Of a DNA stretch of 64,000 bases, positions 36,486 through 44,212 are shown in pieces. The notes beneath the pieces are model-generated. The model had not been told where the DNA came from and did no database searches. It saw only the letters and a program-made list of their open reading frames with translations. Made by a program: the position numbers and the translations under genes. The stretch is from Rhizobium johnstonii 3841 (GTDB lineage Bacteria > Pseudomonadota > Alphaproteobacteria > Rhizobiales > Rhizobiaceae). Numbering within the stretch: position 1 is the stretch's first letter; each line of letters begins with the position of its first letter. The DNA is taken from positions 1,803,501 through 1,867,500 of the forward strand of contig NC_008380.1 of assembly GCF_000009265.1 (NCBI RefSeq), given 5' to 3'.

Positions 36486-37617
36486 ATGCGAGCGGAAATC
36501 GAAAACGTGGTCGATGAAACCAAGCAGGCTATCACCCTGCTGAGGAGGCATCTTTGACTGGGACCAGGCGATAAGACGGCTGGACTGGTTGAACAACAAG
36601 GCAGAGGATCCGAACCTCTGGAACGACGCTTCCGAAGCGCAGAAGCTGATGCGCGAACGCCAGCAGCTCGATGACGGCATCAACGGCGTCAAGCAGCTCG
36701 AGCAGCAGCTGAACGACAATATCGAGCTGATCGAGCTTGGCGAGGAAGAGGGCGACCAGAGCGTCGTCAAGGAAGCCGAAGACACGCTTAAGGCCTTGAA
36801 GGCCGAGGCCGCGCGCCGCCAGGTGGAAGCCATGCTCTCTGGCGAAGCCGATGGCAACGACACCTATCTCGAAGTCCATTCCGGCGCCGGCGGCACCGAA
36901 AGCCAGGACTGGGCGAACATGCTTTTGCGCATGTACACCCGCTGGGCCGAACGCCAGCGCTTCAAGGTCGAGCTTCTCGAAGTCCATGATGGCGAAGAGG
37001 CGGGCATCAAGTCCGCGACCCTGCTCGTCAAAGGCCATAATGCCTATGGCTGGCTGAAGACGGAATCGGGCGTACACCGGCTGGTGCGCATCTCGCCCTA
37101 CGACAGCAATGCGCGTCGCCACACCTCCTTCTCGTCGATCTGGGTCTATCCGGTTGTCGACGACTCGATCCAGATCGAGATCAACGAAAGCGACTGCCGC
37201 ATCGATACCTATCGTTCGTCGGGCGCCGGCGGCCAGCACGTCAACACCACCGACTCGGCCGTACGCATCACGCATATCCCGACGGGCATCGTCGTGCAGT
37301 GCCAGCAGGAGCGCTCGCAGCACAAGAACCGCGCCAAGGCCTGGGACATGCTGCGTGCCCGCATGTATGAAGCCGAATTGAAGAAGCGTGAGGACGCTGC
37401 CAGCGCCGAAGCCGCTTCCAAGACGGAGATCGGCTGGGGCCACCAGATCCGCTCCTATGTGTTGCAGCCCTATCAGATGGTCAAAGACTTGCGCACCGGC
37501 GTCGCCAGCAGCGCGCCGGACGACGTTCTCGACGGCGACCTGAACGAGTTCATGGAAGCAGCACTTGCCCACCGCATCAGCGGCGCCGCCGACGCGGTTG
37601 TCGAGGATGTCGACTGA
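36486..37617 (+). CDS. prfB: Peptide chain release factor 2, with programmed +1 frameshift
   Basis: Terminates translation at UGA and UAA. Reading starts ATG 36486, runs 23 codons to CTT at 36552, then meets an in-frame TGA (36555); a +1 shift resumes at GAC 36556 and continues to 37617, giving 376 residues. The site AGG-AGG-CAT-CTT-TGA-C has the internal Shine-Dalgarno and slippery CTT of the E. coli autoregulatory shift. The GGQ motif is at residues 248-250 ([10 protein letters not shown]). The stop-recognition tripeptide is SPY (203-205) instead of E. coli SPF. Annotators that ignore the shift start at 36589 and lose about 34 residues. Confidence 0.95.
36543..36558 (+). promoter_or_regulatory. 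RF2 programmed +1 frameshift site
   Basis: AGGAGGCATCTTTGAC: internal Shine-Dalgarno AGGAGG, spacer CAT, slippery CTT, in-frame TGA and 3' C. Low RF2 stalls the ribosome at TGA and favours the shift, so RF2 controls its own synthesis. Same elements and spacing as in E. coli prfB. Confidence 0.93.
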
Positions 37618-37643
37618 TCGGATTGACGACGGATTGAAGTAAC

Positions 37644-37669
37644 AAAGCCCCGGAGACGGGGCTTTTTTT
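37644..37669 (+). terminator. Intrinsic terminator of prfB
   Basis: AAAGCCCC ... GGGGCTTTTTTT, an 8-bp stem followed by seven T, 27 bases past the prfB stop. It marks the end of the core block before the accessory sugar operon. Confidence 0.9.
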
Positions 37670-37824
37670 GTTTTTGGAAGGCTGGCAGTCCGGCCCGCTT
37701 CAGCGGCTCGATCGTCGAGGCGGTCATAGCTCTGGTTCGGCGTAAGAACTTATCGTTTCACCTCATCGAGACGATGGCGGAAGGTCGCTGAGGCCGCCCT
37801 CGCATTTATATGATCACCCATGAC

Positions 37825-37866
37825 TTGACATTTGTCGAGTCGATGTCGAATAATGTCATTGTCGAT
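37825..37866 (+). promoter_or_regulatory. Promoter and operator-like repeats of the sugar operon
   Basis: TTGACA (37825-37830) and AATAAT (37849-37854), 18 bases apart, form a good promoter. A perfect inverted repeat TGACATT (37826-37832) / AATGTCA (37852-37858) overlaps it, and TGTCGA occurs at 37833, 37845 and 37861 with another at 37889. This pattern suits a multimeric SorC-type repressor, and such a regulator is encoded in the same operon. The operator is inferred. Confidence 0.5.
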
Positions 37867-37886
37867 ATCGGGGCTGGAGGTCGACG

Positions 37887-37931
37887 ATGTCGATCGGTTC
37901 CCGCCAATCGGTTGCCGGTGCATGTGTGTAG
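37887..37931 (+). CDS. Possible 14-codon leader ORF
   Basis: ATG at 37887 follows a good ribosome site (CTGGAGGTCGACG) and runs 14 codons (MSIGSRQSVAGACV) to TAG, ending nine bases before the GTG of the ABC ATPase gene. It may be chance, or its translation may keep the ATPase ribosome site open. No homology is claimed. Confidence 0.3.
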   Translation: MSIGSRQSVAGACV

Positions 37932-37940
37932 GAGAAGAGG

Positions 37941-39419
37941 GTGGAGCTTTTGCTGGATGTGGAAGGGCTGAAGAAGTCCTTTGGTGGTGTCGCGGCATTG
38001 CGCGACGGCCGCTTCGAACTTCGCGCCGGCTCGGTCCACGCACTTTGTGGCGGCAACGGCGCAGGCAAGTCGACCTTTCTCAAAATCCTCATGGGTATCC
38101 ATAATCGCGATGCTGGCTCGATCCGCCGTCGTGGCAAGGACGTGGACTTTGCCGGTCCCGCCGACGCGCTCGCCTCCGGCATTGCCATCATCGAGCAAGA
38201 GCTAAGTCCGGTTCCGCACATGACGGTGGCGGAAAACATCTATCTCGGCCGCGAGCCCTCGACACGTTTCGGCGGTATCGATTTCCGGACGATGAACCGC
38301 TCCGCCCAAGGGCTTCTCGACGATCTCGAATTCGATATTCGCGCCACCCAATACATGATGAACCTCTCCGTTGCGCAGATGCAGCTCGTCGAGATCGCCA
38401 AGGCGCTAAGCCACGATGCCGAGGTCATCTTCATGGATGAGCCAACCTCGGCAATCGGTGAGAAAGAGGCTCAGCAGCTCTTCGCGGCCATCCGGCGCTT
38501 GAAGGGGCAGGGACGCGGTATCGTCTATGTCTCGCACCGGCTTTCGGAAATCTTCCAGATCGCCGATTCCTATACCGTGTTTCGCGACGGCGCCTATGTC
38601 GGCAGCGGAGACCTCAAGCAGATCAGCCGTCCTGATCTCATCCGGATGATCGTTGGCCGGGAGCTGGCCGAGGAATATGTCAAGACCAATACGCCGACAT
38701 CCGAAACCGGCCTCGAGGTTACGGCGCTGAGTTGCCCGAACAAGATCGAGGACATTTCCTTCTCCGCCCGCAAGGGCGAGATCTTCGGCATCTACGGGCT
38801 GATGGGCTCGGGGCGAACCGAGATCTTCAATTGCCTTTTTGGCCTCGAAAAATCCTCCGACGGCAGGATCGTCGTCGACGGCACCCGCATCTCCGTGTCG
38901 AAGCCGGCGGATGCGATGGCAAGTGGCCTGGCGCTGGTGACGGAGGATCGCAAACTCACGGGCCTCAATCTCTCCGACTCCGTTCGTGCCAACATCTGTA
39001 TGGCAAGCTTACCGGAGATGAGCCCTTCCTTTGCCATGAGCCGCCGTCGCGAGGCCGAGGCCAGCCGCCGGATACAGGCGCAATTTCAGATCAAGGCCGC
39101 CCGTGACACCATGCCGGTCTCGGGCCTGTCAGGCGGCAATCAGCAGAAAGTGGTGCTCGGAAAATGGTTTCTTCGCAATCCGAAGGTGCTGCTGCTCGAT
39201 GAGCCGACACGTGGCGTCGATGTCGGCGCCAAGCGCGAAATCTACCGCATCATCTGTGACTTTGCCGCGGCCGGCGGAACGGTCGTGATGATCTCATCGG
39301 AGATCGACGAAGTTCTGGGCATGTCGGACCGTATCATGGTGATGCGCGCCGGCAAGAGCGCGGGAATTTACAGCCGGGAGGAAACGGATGCCCAATCACT
39401 CGTCCACCTATCGACCTGA
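37941..39419 (+). CDS. Sugar ABC transporter ATP-binding protein (RbsA/XylG type)
   Basis: Tandem ATPase of a CUT2-family importer. 492 residues with two ABC domains. First: Walker A GGNGAGKST, signature LSVAQMQLVEIAKAL, Walker B VIFMDEPTSA. Second: degenerate Walker A (GLMGSGRTE), signature LSGGNQQKVVLGKW, Walker B VLLLDEPTRGVDVG, as usual for RbsA-type proteins. GTG start behind GAGAAGAGG. The last 32 bases overlap the permease gene. First gene of an operon running to 47042. CUT2 importers take up monosaccharides and polyols. Confidence 0.93.
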   Translation: MELLLDVEGLKKSFGGVAALRDGRFELRAGSVHALCGGNGAGKSTFLKILMGIHNRDAGSIRRRGKDVDFAGPADALASGIAIIEQELSPVPHMTVAENIYLGREPSTRFGGIDFRTMNRSAQGLLDDLEFDIRATQYMMNLSVAQMQLVEIAKALSHDAEVIFMDEPTSAIGEKEAQQLFAAIRRLKGQGRGIVYVSHRLSEIFQIADSYTVFRDGAYVGSGDLKQISRPDLIRMIVGRELAEEYVKTNTPTSETGLEVTALSCPNKIEDISFSARKGEIFGIYGLMGSGRTEIFNCLFGLEKSSDGRIVVDGTRISVSKPADAMASGLALVTEDRKLTGLNLSDSVRANICMASLPEMSPSFAMSRRREAEASRRIQAQFQIKAARDTMPVSGLSGGNQQKVVLGKWFLRNPKVLLLDEPTRGVDVGAKREIYRIICDFAAAGGTVVMISSEIDEVLGMSDRIMVMRAGKSAGIYSREETDAQSLVHLST

Positions 39420-40467
39420 TCAGGATCAGGTCATCCGTACGGCGCCAGAGGAGCAAGCAAGAGTGTCAGAGAGCGACGATAGCAATGCCGGCGGCTGGTT
39501 CAGTTCGGATCGGCGGCGGCTGTTGATTCAGGAATACGGTATCTTTCTCGCTTTTCTGCTTCTCGTGGTGGTCCTTTCGTTCTCGAACGAGTTCTTCCTG
39601 ACCGGCGGCAATATTTCCAATGTGCTGCTGCAGACTTCGATCAACGGCGTGCTTGCCATCGGCATGACTTTCGTGATCCTGACCCGCGGCATCGATCTTT
39701 CGGTCGGTTCCGTCGTGGCGCTTGCCGGCATTGTCAGCGCCAGCTTCTCGACGACCTCCGCCACGGCGGCGATCGCCGGTGCGCCCTATCCGGTGGCCAT
39801 CGGACTTGCGGTCGGCATTCTGGTCGGCGTTGCCTGCGGCGCGATATCGGGGGCGATCGTCTCGCGATTTTCCGTTCCGGCCTTCGTCGCCACCCTTGGC
39901 ATGCTTTCGGCCGCGCGCGGCCTGACGCTGATCTATGGCGGCGGTCGCCCGGTTCCCGCGCTGACGCCGGCCTTCCGGTGGATCGGCACCGGCGACGTCT
40001 TCGGCATTCCGGCCCCCGTCATCATTCTCGCCGTCGTTTTCGCGGCTTCGTGGTGGATCCTCAGCCGGACGCGCTTCGGCCGCTACATCTATGCCGTCGG
40101 AGGCAATCCGCATGCGGCGAAGACCTCCGGTATCGACATCGGCCGCATCCGTTTCACTGTCTATGTCATTTCCGGCGGTCTTGCCGGTCTTGCCGGCATG
40201 CTGCTCAGCGCCCGTACGGGCTCGGCCTTGCCGCAGGCGGGCATTGCCTATGAGCTGGACGCGATTGCGGCGGTCGTCATCGGCGGCACAAGTCTGTCGG
40301 GCGGTGTCGGCCGGGTGACGGGCACGCTGATCGGTGCGCTCATCATCGGCGTCATGAACAACGGCCTCGATCTGATGGGGATCCAATCCTACTACCAGCA
40401 GGTGTTGAAAGGTGCCCTGATCGTCGGCGCCGTGATGCTCGACCAGAAGCGAACTTACGGGGCCTGA
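39388..40467 (+). CDS. Sugar ABC transporter permease (RbsC type)
   Basis: 359-residue inner-membrane permease with a 45-residue polar N-terminus and eight to ten membrane segments. RbsC signatures: LTRGIDLSVGSVVALAG, FVATLGMLSAARGL, AVGGNPHAAKTSGID and GGTSLSGGVGRVTGTL. ATG at 39388 lies inside the ATPase gene behind GGGAGGAAACGG, so the two are translationally coupled. Partners with the ATPase before it and the binding protein after it. Confidence 0.93.
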   Translation: MPNHSSTYRPDQDQVIRTAPEEQARVSESDDSNAGGWFSSDRRRLLIQEYGIFLAFLLLVVVLSFSNEFFLTGGNISNVLLQTSINGVLAIGMTFVILTRGIDLSVGSVVALAGIVSASFSTTSATAAIAGAPYPVAIGLAVGILVGVACGAISGAIVSRFSVPAFVATLGMLSAARGLTLIYGGGRPVPALTPAFRWIGTGDVFGIPAPVIILAVVFAASWWILSRTRFGRYIYAVGGNPHAAKTSGIDIGRIRFTVYVISGGLAGLAGMLLSARTGSALPQAGIAYELDAIAAVVIGGTSLSGGVGRVTGTLIGALIIGVMNNGLDLMGIQSYYQQVLKGALIVGAVMLDQKRTYGA

Positions 40468-40555
40468 GCCCCATCGGAAACCGTGCCGGCCTTTGCCGGC
40501 CCGTTGCAGAGGCGAGCCATGCCGGCCGCTAAAACTTAAAGTGGAGGAGATTGAA

Positions 40556-41542
40556 ATGAGAAAGCTTATGATTGCGCTTGCTTCGGCAACTGCCTTGCTG
40601 GCCTCGTCGGCCGTGGCCCAGGAAAAGATCAAGATCGGGGCAGCCCCTTACGGCCTCAATGCCGAGTTCATGCAGATCTGGGCGGCAGCGATGCAGGAGC
40701 ACCCGGCCGTCAAGAGCGGTGAGGTCGAGCTGACTGTTTTCGACGGTCGCTATGACGCGCTGGTTCAGCAGGATCAGTTCAAGACGATGGTCACGCAGAA
40801 ATACAATGCGATCATCTTTGCACCGATCGACGTCGATGCAGGCGCAGCAGCCGTGCAGTCGGCGGTGGATGCCGGGATTCCGGTGATCGGTTCGAACACC
40901 CGCGTCAATTCCGACCTGCTGACCTCCTATGTCGGTTCCGACGATACCATCTCGGGCTACATGGAAGCCAAGACCGTCCTCGACAAGCTCGGCTGCAAGG
41001 GCAATGTCGTCATCCTTGAAGGCCCGGTCGGCCAGTCCGCTCAGATCTCGCGCCTGGAAGGCAATAAGAAGGCGCTCGCCGAATGCCCTGACGTGAAGGT
41101 CCTCGAAGACCAGACGGCGAACTGGTCACGTGCCGAAGCGCAGACGCTGATGGAGAACTGGCTGACCGCGCACCCGAAACAGATCAACGGCGTGATAGGC
41201 CAGAACGACGAGATGGCGCTCGGCGCCATCGAGGCGATCAAGGCTGCGGGGCTCGACGAGAAGAGCTTTGCGATCGCCGGCATCGACGGCATCACCGACG
41301 CTCTTCGCGCCGTCAAGGCCGGCGAGATGACGTCGATCCTGCAGGACGCACGTGCACAGGCCCAGGGCGCTCTCGATCTTGCCATTTTCTACGCCAGGAA
41401 GGGCGACTACAAGCCGCAGTCCGATATCTGGGCGACCTACAAGGACATGCCGTGGAACGACGGCAAGGACAAGAATTACAATGTGCCTTGGACGCCGGTG
41501 ACGGCCGACAACGTCGACAAGCTGCTCGCGACACGTAAATAA
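40556..41542 (+). CDS. Periplasmic sugar-binding protein (RbsB type)
   Basis: 328 residues. Starts MRKLMIALASATALLASSA, a signal peptide probably cut after AVA; the mature part is a type I periplasmic-binding fold (IIFAPIDVDAGAAAVQSAVD, GVIGQNDEMALGAIEAIKAAG, IAGIDGITDAL). The ATG at 40556 follows GGAGGAGA; the upstream in-frame GTG is ignored. Delivers the ligand to the permease. A strong hairpin follows (41553), likely to lift its expression over the downstream enzymes. Confidence 0.93.
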   Translation: MRKLMIALASATALLASSAVAQEKIKIGAAPYGLNAEFMQIWAAAMQEHPAVKSGEVELTVFDGRYDALVQQDQFKTMVTQKYNAIIFAPIDVDAGAAAVQSAVDAGIPVIGSNTRVNSDLLTSYVGSDDTISGYMEAKTVLDKLGCKGNVVILEGPVGQSAQISRLEGNKKALAECPDVKVLEDQTANWSRAEAQTLMENWLTAHPKQINGVIGQNDEMALGAIEAIKAAGLDEKSFAIAGIDGITDALRAVKAGEMTSILQDARAQAQGALDLAIFYARKGDYKPQSDIWATYKDMPWNDGKDKNYNVPWTPVTADNVDKLLATRK

Positions 41543-41552
41543 TCCATTCTGT

Positions 41553-41572
41553 GGGGCGGGTTCGCCCGCCCC
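41553..41572 (+). terminator. Stem-loop after the binding-protein gene (attenuator-like)
   Basis: GGGGCGGG-TTCG-CCCGCCCC, an 8-bp perfect stem with a stable TTCG tetraloop and no T-run, 10 bases after the stop. Placed where binding-protein genes often carry an mRNA-stabilising hairpin. Confidence 0.6.
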
Positions 41573-41600
41573 ATGTCTCAGACAGGCCGGGAAGAGATCC

Positions 41601-42371
41601 ATGACCGATTCAAAACAGATTGATCTGAATTTTTCGCTGGGCGGCAAGGTCGCCCTGGTAACGGGCGGCGCCTCCGGCATCGGCGATGCCATCGCATCGG
41701 CATTTGCCGCCAAGGGTGCGGTCGTCGGCGTGATCGACATCAATGAAACGGTCGCGAAATCCAAGGCCGACGCCCTCGGAAATGGCGCGAAATCCTTCGT
41801 CTGCGACGTTTCCAACCCGCAATCGGTGGAAGCCGTCATCGCTGCCGCGCAGGCGGCCTTCGCCCATATCGACATCGTCGTCAACAGCGCCGGTGTCGCC
41901 ATGCTCGCCCCCGCCGAGGATCTCACCCTGGAGGCCTGGGACAGGACCATCGACATCAATCTCAAGGGAACGTTCCTCGTCTCTCAGGCTGTAGGCCGGG
42001 TCATGCTCAAGGCCGGCAAGGGCGGCAGGATCATCAATATCGCCTCGCAGGCCGGCACGGTCGCTATCGATCAGCACGTGGCTTATTGCGCCTCCAAATT
42101 CGGCGTCATCGGGCTTTCCAAGACGCTCGCCGCCGAGTGGGGGAAACATGGCATAACCGTCAATACGATTTCGCCGACAGTGGTTCTGACCGAGCTCGGA
42201 AGAAAGGCCTGGGATAACCCGCGCGGAGAGGAGCTGAAGAAGCGCATCCCGACGGGACGCTTCGCCTATCCCGAGGAGATTGCTGCGGCGGCGGTGTTTC
42301 TGGCATCGAGCGGCGCCGAGATGATCAACGGCGCGGATCTTCTGGTCGATGGCGGCTATACCATTGTCTGA
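41601..42371 (+). CDS. SDR-family polyol dehydrogenase, D-threitol dehydrogenase-like
   Basis: 256-residue classical short-chain dehydrogenase: cofactor motif TGGASGIG, NSAG, catalytic Ser in NIASQAG and YCASK (Tyr-x-x-x-Lys). Asp after the second beta strand (GVIDIN) suggests NAD(H). Overall appearance, including the N-terminal LNFSLGGKVALVTGG, recalls D-threitol/polyol dehydrogenases (DthD, GolD) from memory. In this operon it most plausibly oxidises an imported C3-C5 polyol to the ketose that DhaK/DhaL phosphorylate. Substrate unproven. Confidence 0.82.
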   Translation: MTDSKQIDLNFSLGGKVALVTGGASGIGDAIASAFAAKGAVVGVIDINETVAKSKADALGNGAKSFVCDVSNPQSVEAVIAAAQAAFAHIDIVVNSAGVAMLAPAEDLTLEAWDRTIDINLKGTFLVSQAVGRVMLKAGKGGRIINIASQAGTVAIDQHVAYCASKFGVIGLSKTLAAEWGKHGITVNTISPTVVLTELGRKAWDNPRGEELKKRIPTGRFAYPEEIAAAAVFLASSGAEMINGADLLVDGGYTIV

Positions 42372-42393
42372 CACGCGGAAAACAGGAGGAACC

Positions 42394-43389
42394 ATGCAGC
42401 GGTTTATCAACAATCCGGACGAGGTCGTCGAGGATACGGTCAAGGGCTTCGTCAAGGCGCATGCCGATATGGTCAGGCTCGGCAACGGCAATCCGCGCGT
42501 CATCGTTGCGCGCCATGCGCCCGTCGCGGGCAAAGTCGGGGTCATCACCGGTGGCGGTTCCGGCCATGAGCCCGCCTTTGTCGGCTATGCCGGACGCAAT
42601 ATGCTGGATGCCGTCGCGGTGGGTGAGCTGTTTTCGTCGCCGACAGCCAAGAGTTTTCTCGATGCCGCGCGCGAAGCCAATGGTGGCAACGGCGTCGTCT
42701 GCCTCTACGGCAATTATGCCGGTGACAACATGAACGTGAAGATGGCGATCAAACTCGCCGCCAAGGAAGGCATCACGATCGCGACCGTCGTCGCCAATGA
42801 CGATGTATGTTCGGCCGGACCGGACGAGCGCGAGAAGCGACGCGGCGTTGCCGGCGAGATATTCATGTGGAAATGCGCGGGCGCCAAGGCTTCGCAAGGG
42901 GCGAGCCTCGAGGAAGTGCAGGCGACAGCGCAAAGGGCGATCGACAATTGCCGTTCCATCGGCATCGGCCTCGGTCCCTGCACGCTGCCTGCCGTCGGGC
43001 ATCCCAACTTCCAGATTGCGCCGGGCACGATGGAAGTCGGCATTGGCCATCACGGCGAGCCGGGGGTCCGGGTCGAGCCGCTGAAGCCTGCCGCCGAGGT
43101 CGCACGCGAAATGGCCAGGATCGTTCTGGACGATCACGGCCTGGCATCGGGAACCGAAGTGGCCGTCATCGTCTCCGGCCTCGGCGCGACACCTTTGAAC
43201 GAGCTTTATATCCTTCACGACACGATCGAAACCGAGATTACCGGGCGAGGACTGAAGATCTGCAAGACCTATATCGGAAATTACTTCACCTCGTTGGAAA
43301 TGGTCGGTGCGACGCTGACCGTCATGGCGCTTGACGACGAGTTAAAGACGCTACTCGACGTCGATGTCCACTGCCCGGCAATGCCTTGA
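42394..43389 (+). CDS. dhaK: Dihydroxyacetone kinase subunit DhaK (substrate-binding)
   Basis: 331 residues. Catalytic features of DhaK are intact: His58 in GGGSGHEP, Asp111 in YAGDNMN and His220 in GHHGEPG, the histidine that forms the hemiaminal with the ketone substrate. ATG at 42394 follows ACAGGAGGAACC; the longer frame overlapping the dehydrogenase is unlikely. DhaL follows 15 bases later. Related enzymes phosphorylate dihydroxyacetone or erythrulose; the linked dehydrogenase and CUT2 importer favour a small ketose. Confidence 0.92.
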   Translation: MQRFINNPDEVVEDTVKGFVKAHADMVRLGNGNPRVIVARHAPVAGKVGVITGGGSGHEPAFVGYAGRNMLDAVAVGELFSSPTAKSFLDAAREANGGNGVVCLYGNYAGDNMNVKMAIKLAAKEGITIATVVANDDVCSAGPDEREKRRGVAGEIFMWKCAGAKASQGASLEEVQATAQRAIDNCRSIGIGLGPCTLPAVGHPNFQIAPGTMEVGIGHHGEPGVRVEPLKPAAEVAREMARIVLDDHGLASGTEVAVIVSGLGATPLNELYILHDTIETEITGRGLKICKTYIGNYFTSLEMVGATLTVMALDDELKTLLDVDVHCPAMP

Positions 43390-43404
43390 TGGGAGACCAA
43401 GCGA

Positions 43405-44055
43405 ATGCAGCAATTTGACAACGCTTCCTCGGGTGACATCGTTTTCTCGCTCGCGGATCGGATCATCGAGAACCGCGCTTATCTCAGCGAGATCGACGGC
43501 AAGATCGGCGACGGCGATCACGGGGTTAACATGGCCAAGGGATTTGGCATGGCAGCCGAACGGATCAAGGGCGCAGACATGTCGCTCGCAGAAGCTCTCG
43601 ACACGCTCGGCACGGTGCTGATGACGGAAATCGGCGGGTCCATGGGGCCGCTCTACGGCGTCATGTTCATTCAGTTCGCTGAAACGATCGAAAAGGCTGC
43701 GCAGATCGATGCGGGGATGTTCAGCGCAATGCTGCACAATGGTCTTGAAGGCATTCAGGCGATCGGATCCGCGAAAGTCGGCGACAAGACCCTTCTCGAT
43801 ACGCTCGTGCCCGCCATAGAGGCGTTCGATCTGGCCAATAGCGATGGAAAGTCGTTTGCGGAATCGCTGAATGTTCTCGTCTCGGCCGCGGAGGCCGGCC
43901 GGGACAGCACCCGCGATCTGGTGGCCAGGATCGGCCGGGCAAGCAGGCTCGGCGAACGTTCGGTTGGCGTTCTGGATGCGGGCGCCACCTCCTGCGCGCT
44001 GATCCTCCAGTCGCTCGCACTTGGCGTCGAGGCAAGGCTTCGGCCATCGGCATGA
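43405..44055 (+). CDS. dhaL: Dihydroxyacetone kinase subunit DhaL (nucleotide-binding)
   Basis: 216 residues, all-helical DhaL. Mg-nucleotide aspartates in DGKIGDGDHG, then GGSMGPLYG, VGDKTLLDTL and GRASRLGERSVGVLDAGA are all present. No PTS-type DhaM occurs in the operon, so ATP is the probable phosphate donor. Pairs with the DhaK just upstream. A hairpin (44103-44128) separates it from the regulator-kinase gene. Confidence 0.92.
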   Translation: MQQFDNASSGDIVFSLADRIIENRAYLSEIDGKIGDGDHGVNMAKGFGMAAERIKGADMSLAEALDTLGTVLMTEIGGSMGPLYGVMFIQFAETIEKAAQIDAGMFSAMLHNGLEGIQAIGSAKVGDKTLLDTLVPAIEAFDLANSDGKSFAESLNVLVSAAEAGRDSTRDLVARIGRASRLGERSVGVLDAGATSCALILQSLALGVEARLRPSA

Positions 44056-44102
44056 AAAACGGCGGGCTTTGGCGAGAGCCGGCGATCCTCCCGAGCATCA
44101 CC

Positions 44103-44128
44103 TTTCCGGCCGCGTTGGCGGCCGGAAA
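44103..44128 (+). terminator. Perfect stem-loop between dhaL and the regulator-kinase gene
   Basis: TTTCCGGCCGC-GTTG-GCGGCCGGAAA, an 11-bp perfect stem with no T-run. It may lower expression of the distal regulator-kinase genes compared with the enzymes before it. Confidence 0.6.
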
Positions 44129-44212
44129 TCATTGTGCGGGAGAATGTTGAAAACCGGAGCCTTTAAGCTCATCTTCGCGGGCGATTTGAACCTCGCAGGG
44201 AAACCAGGAAGC

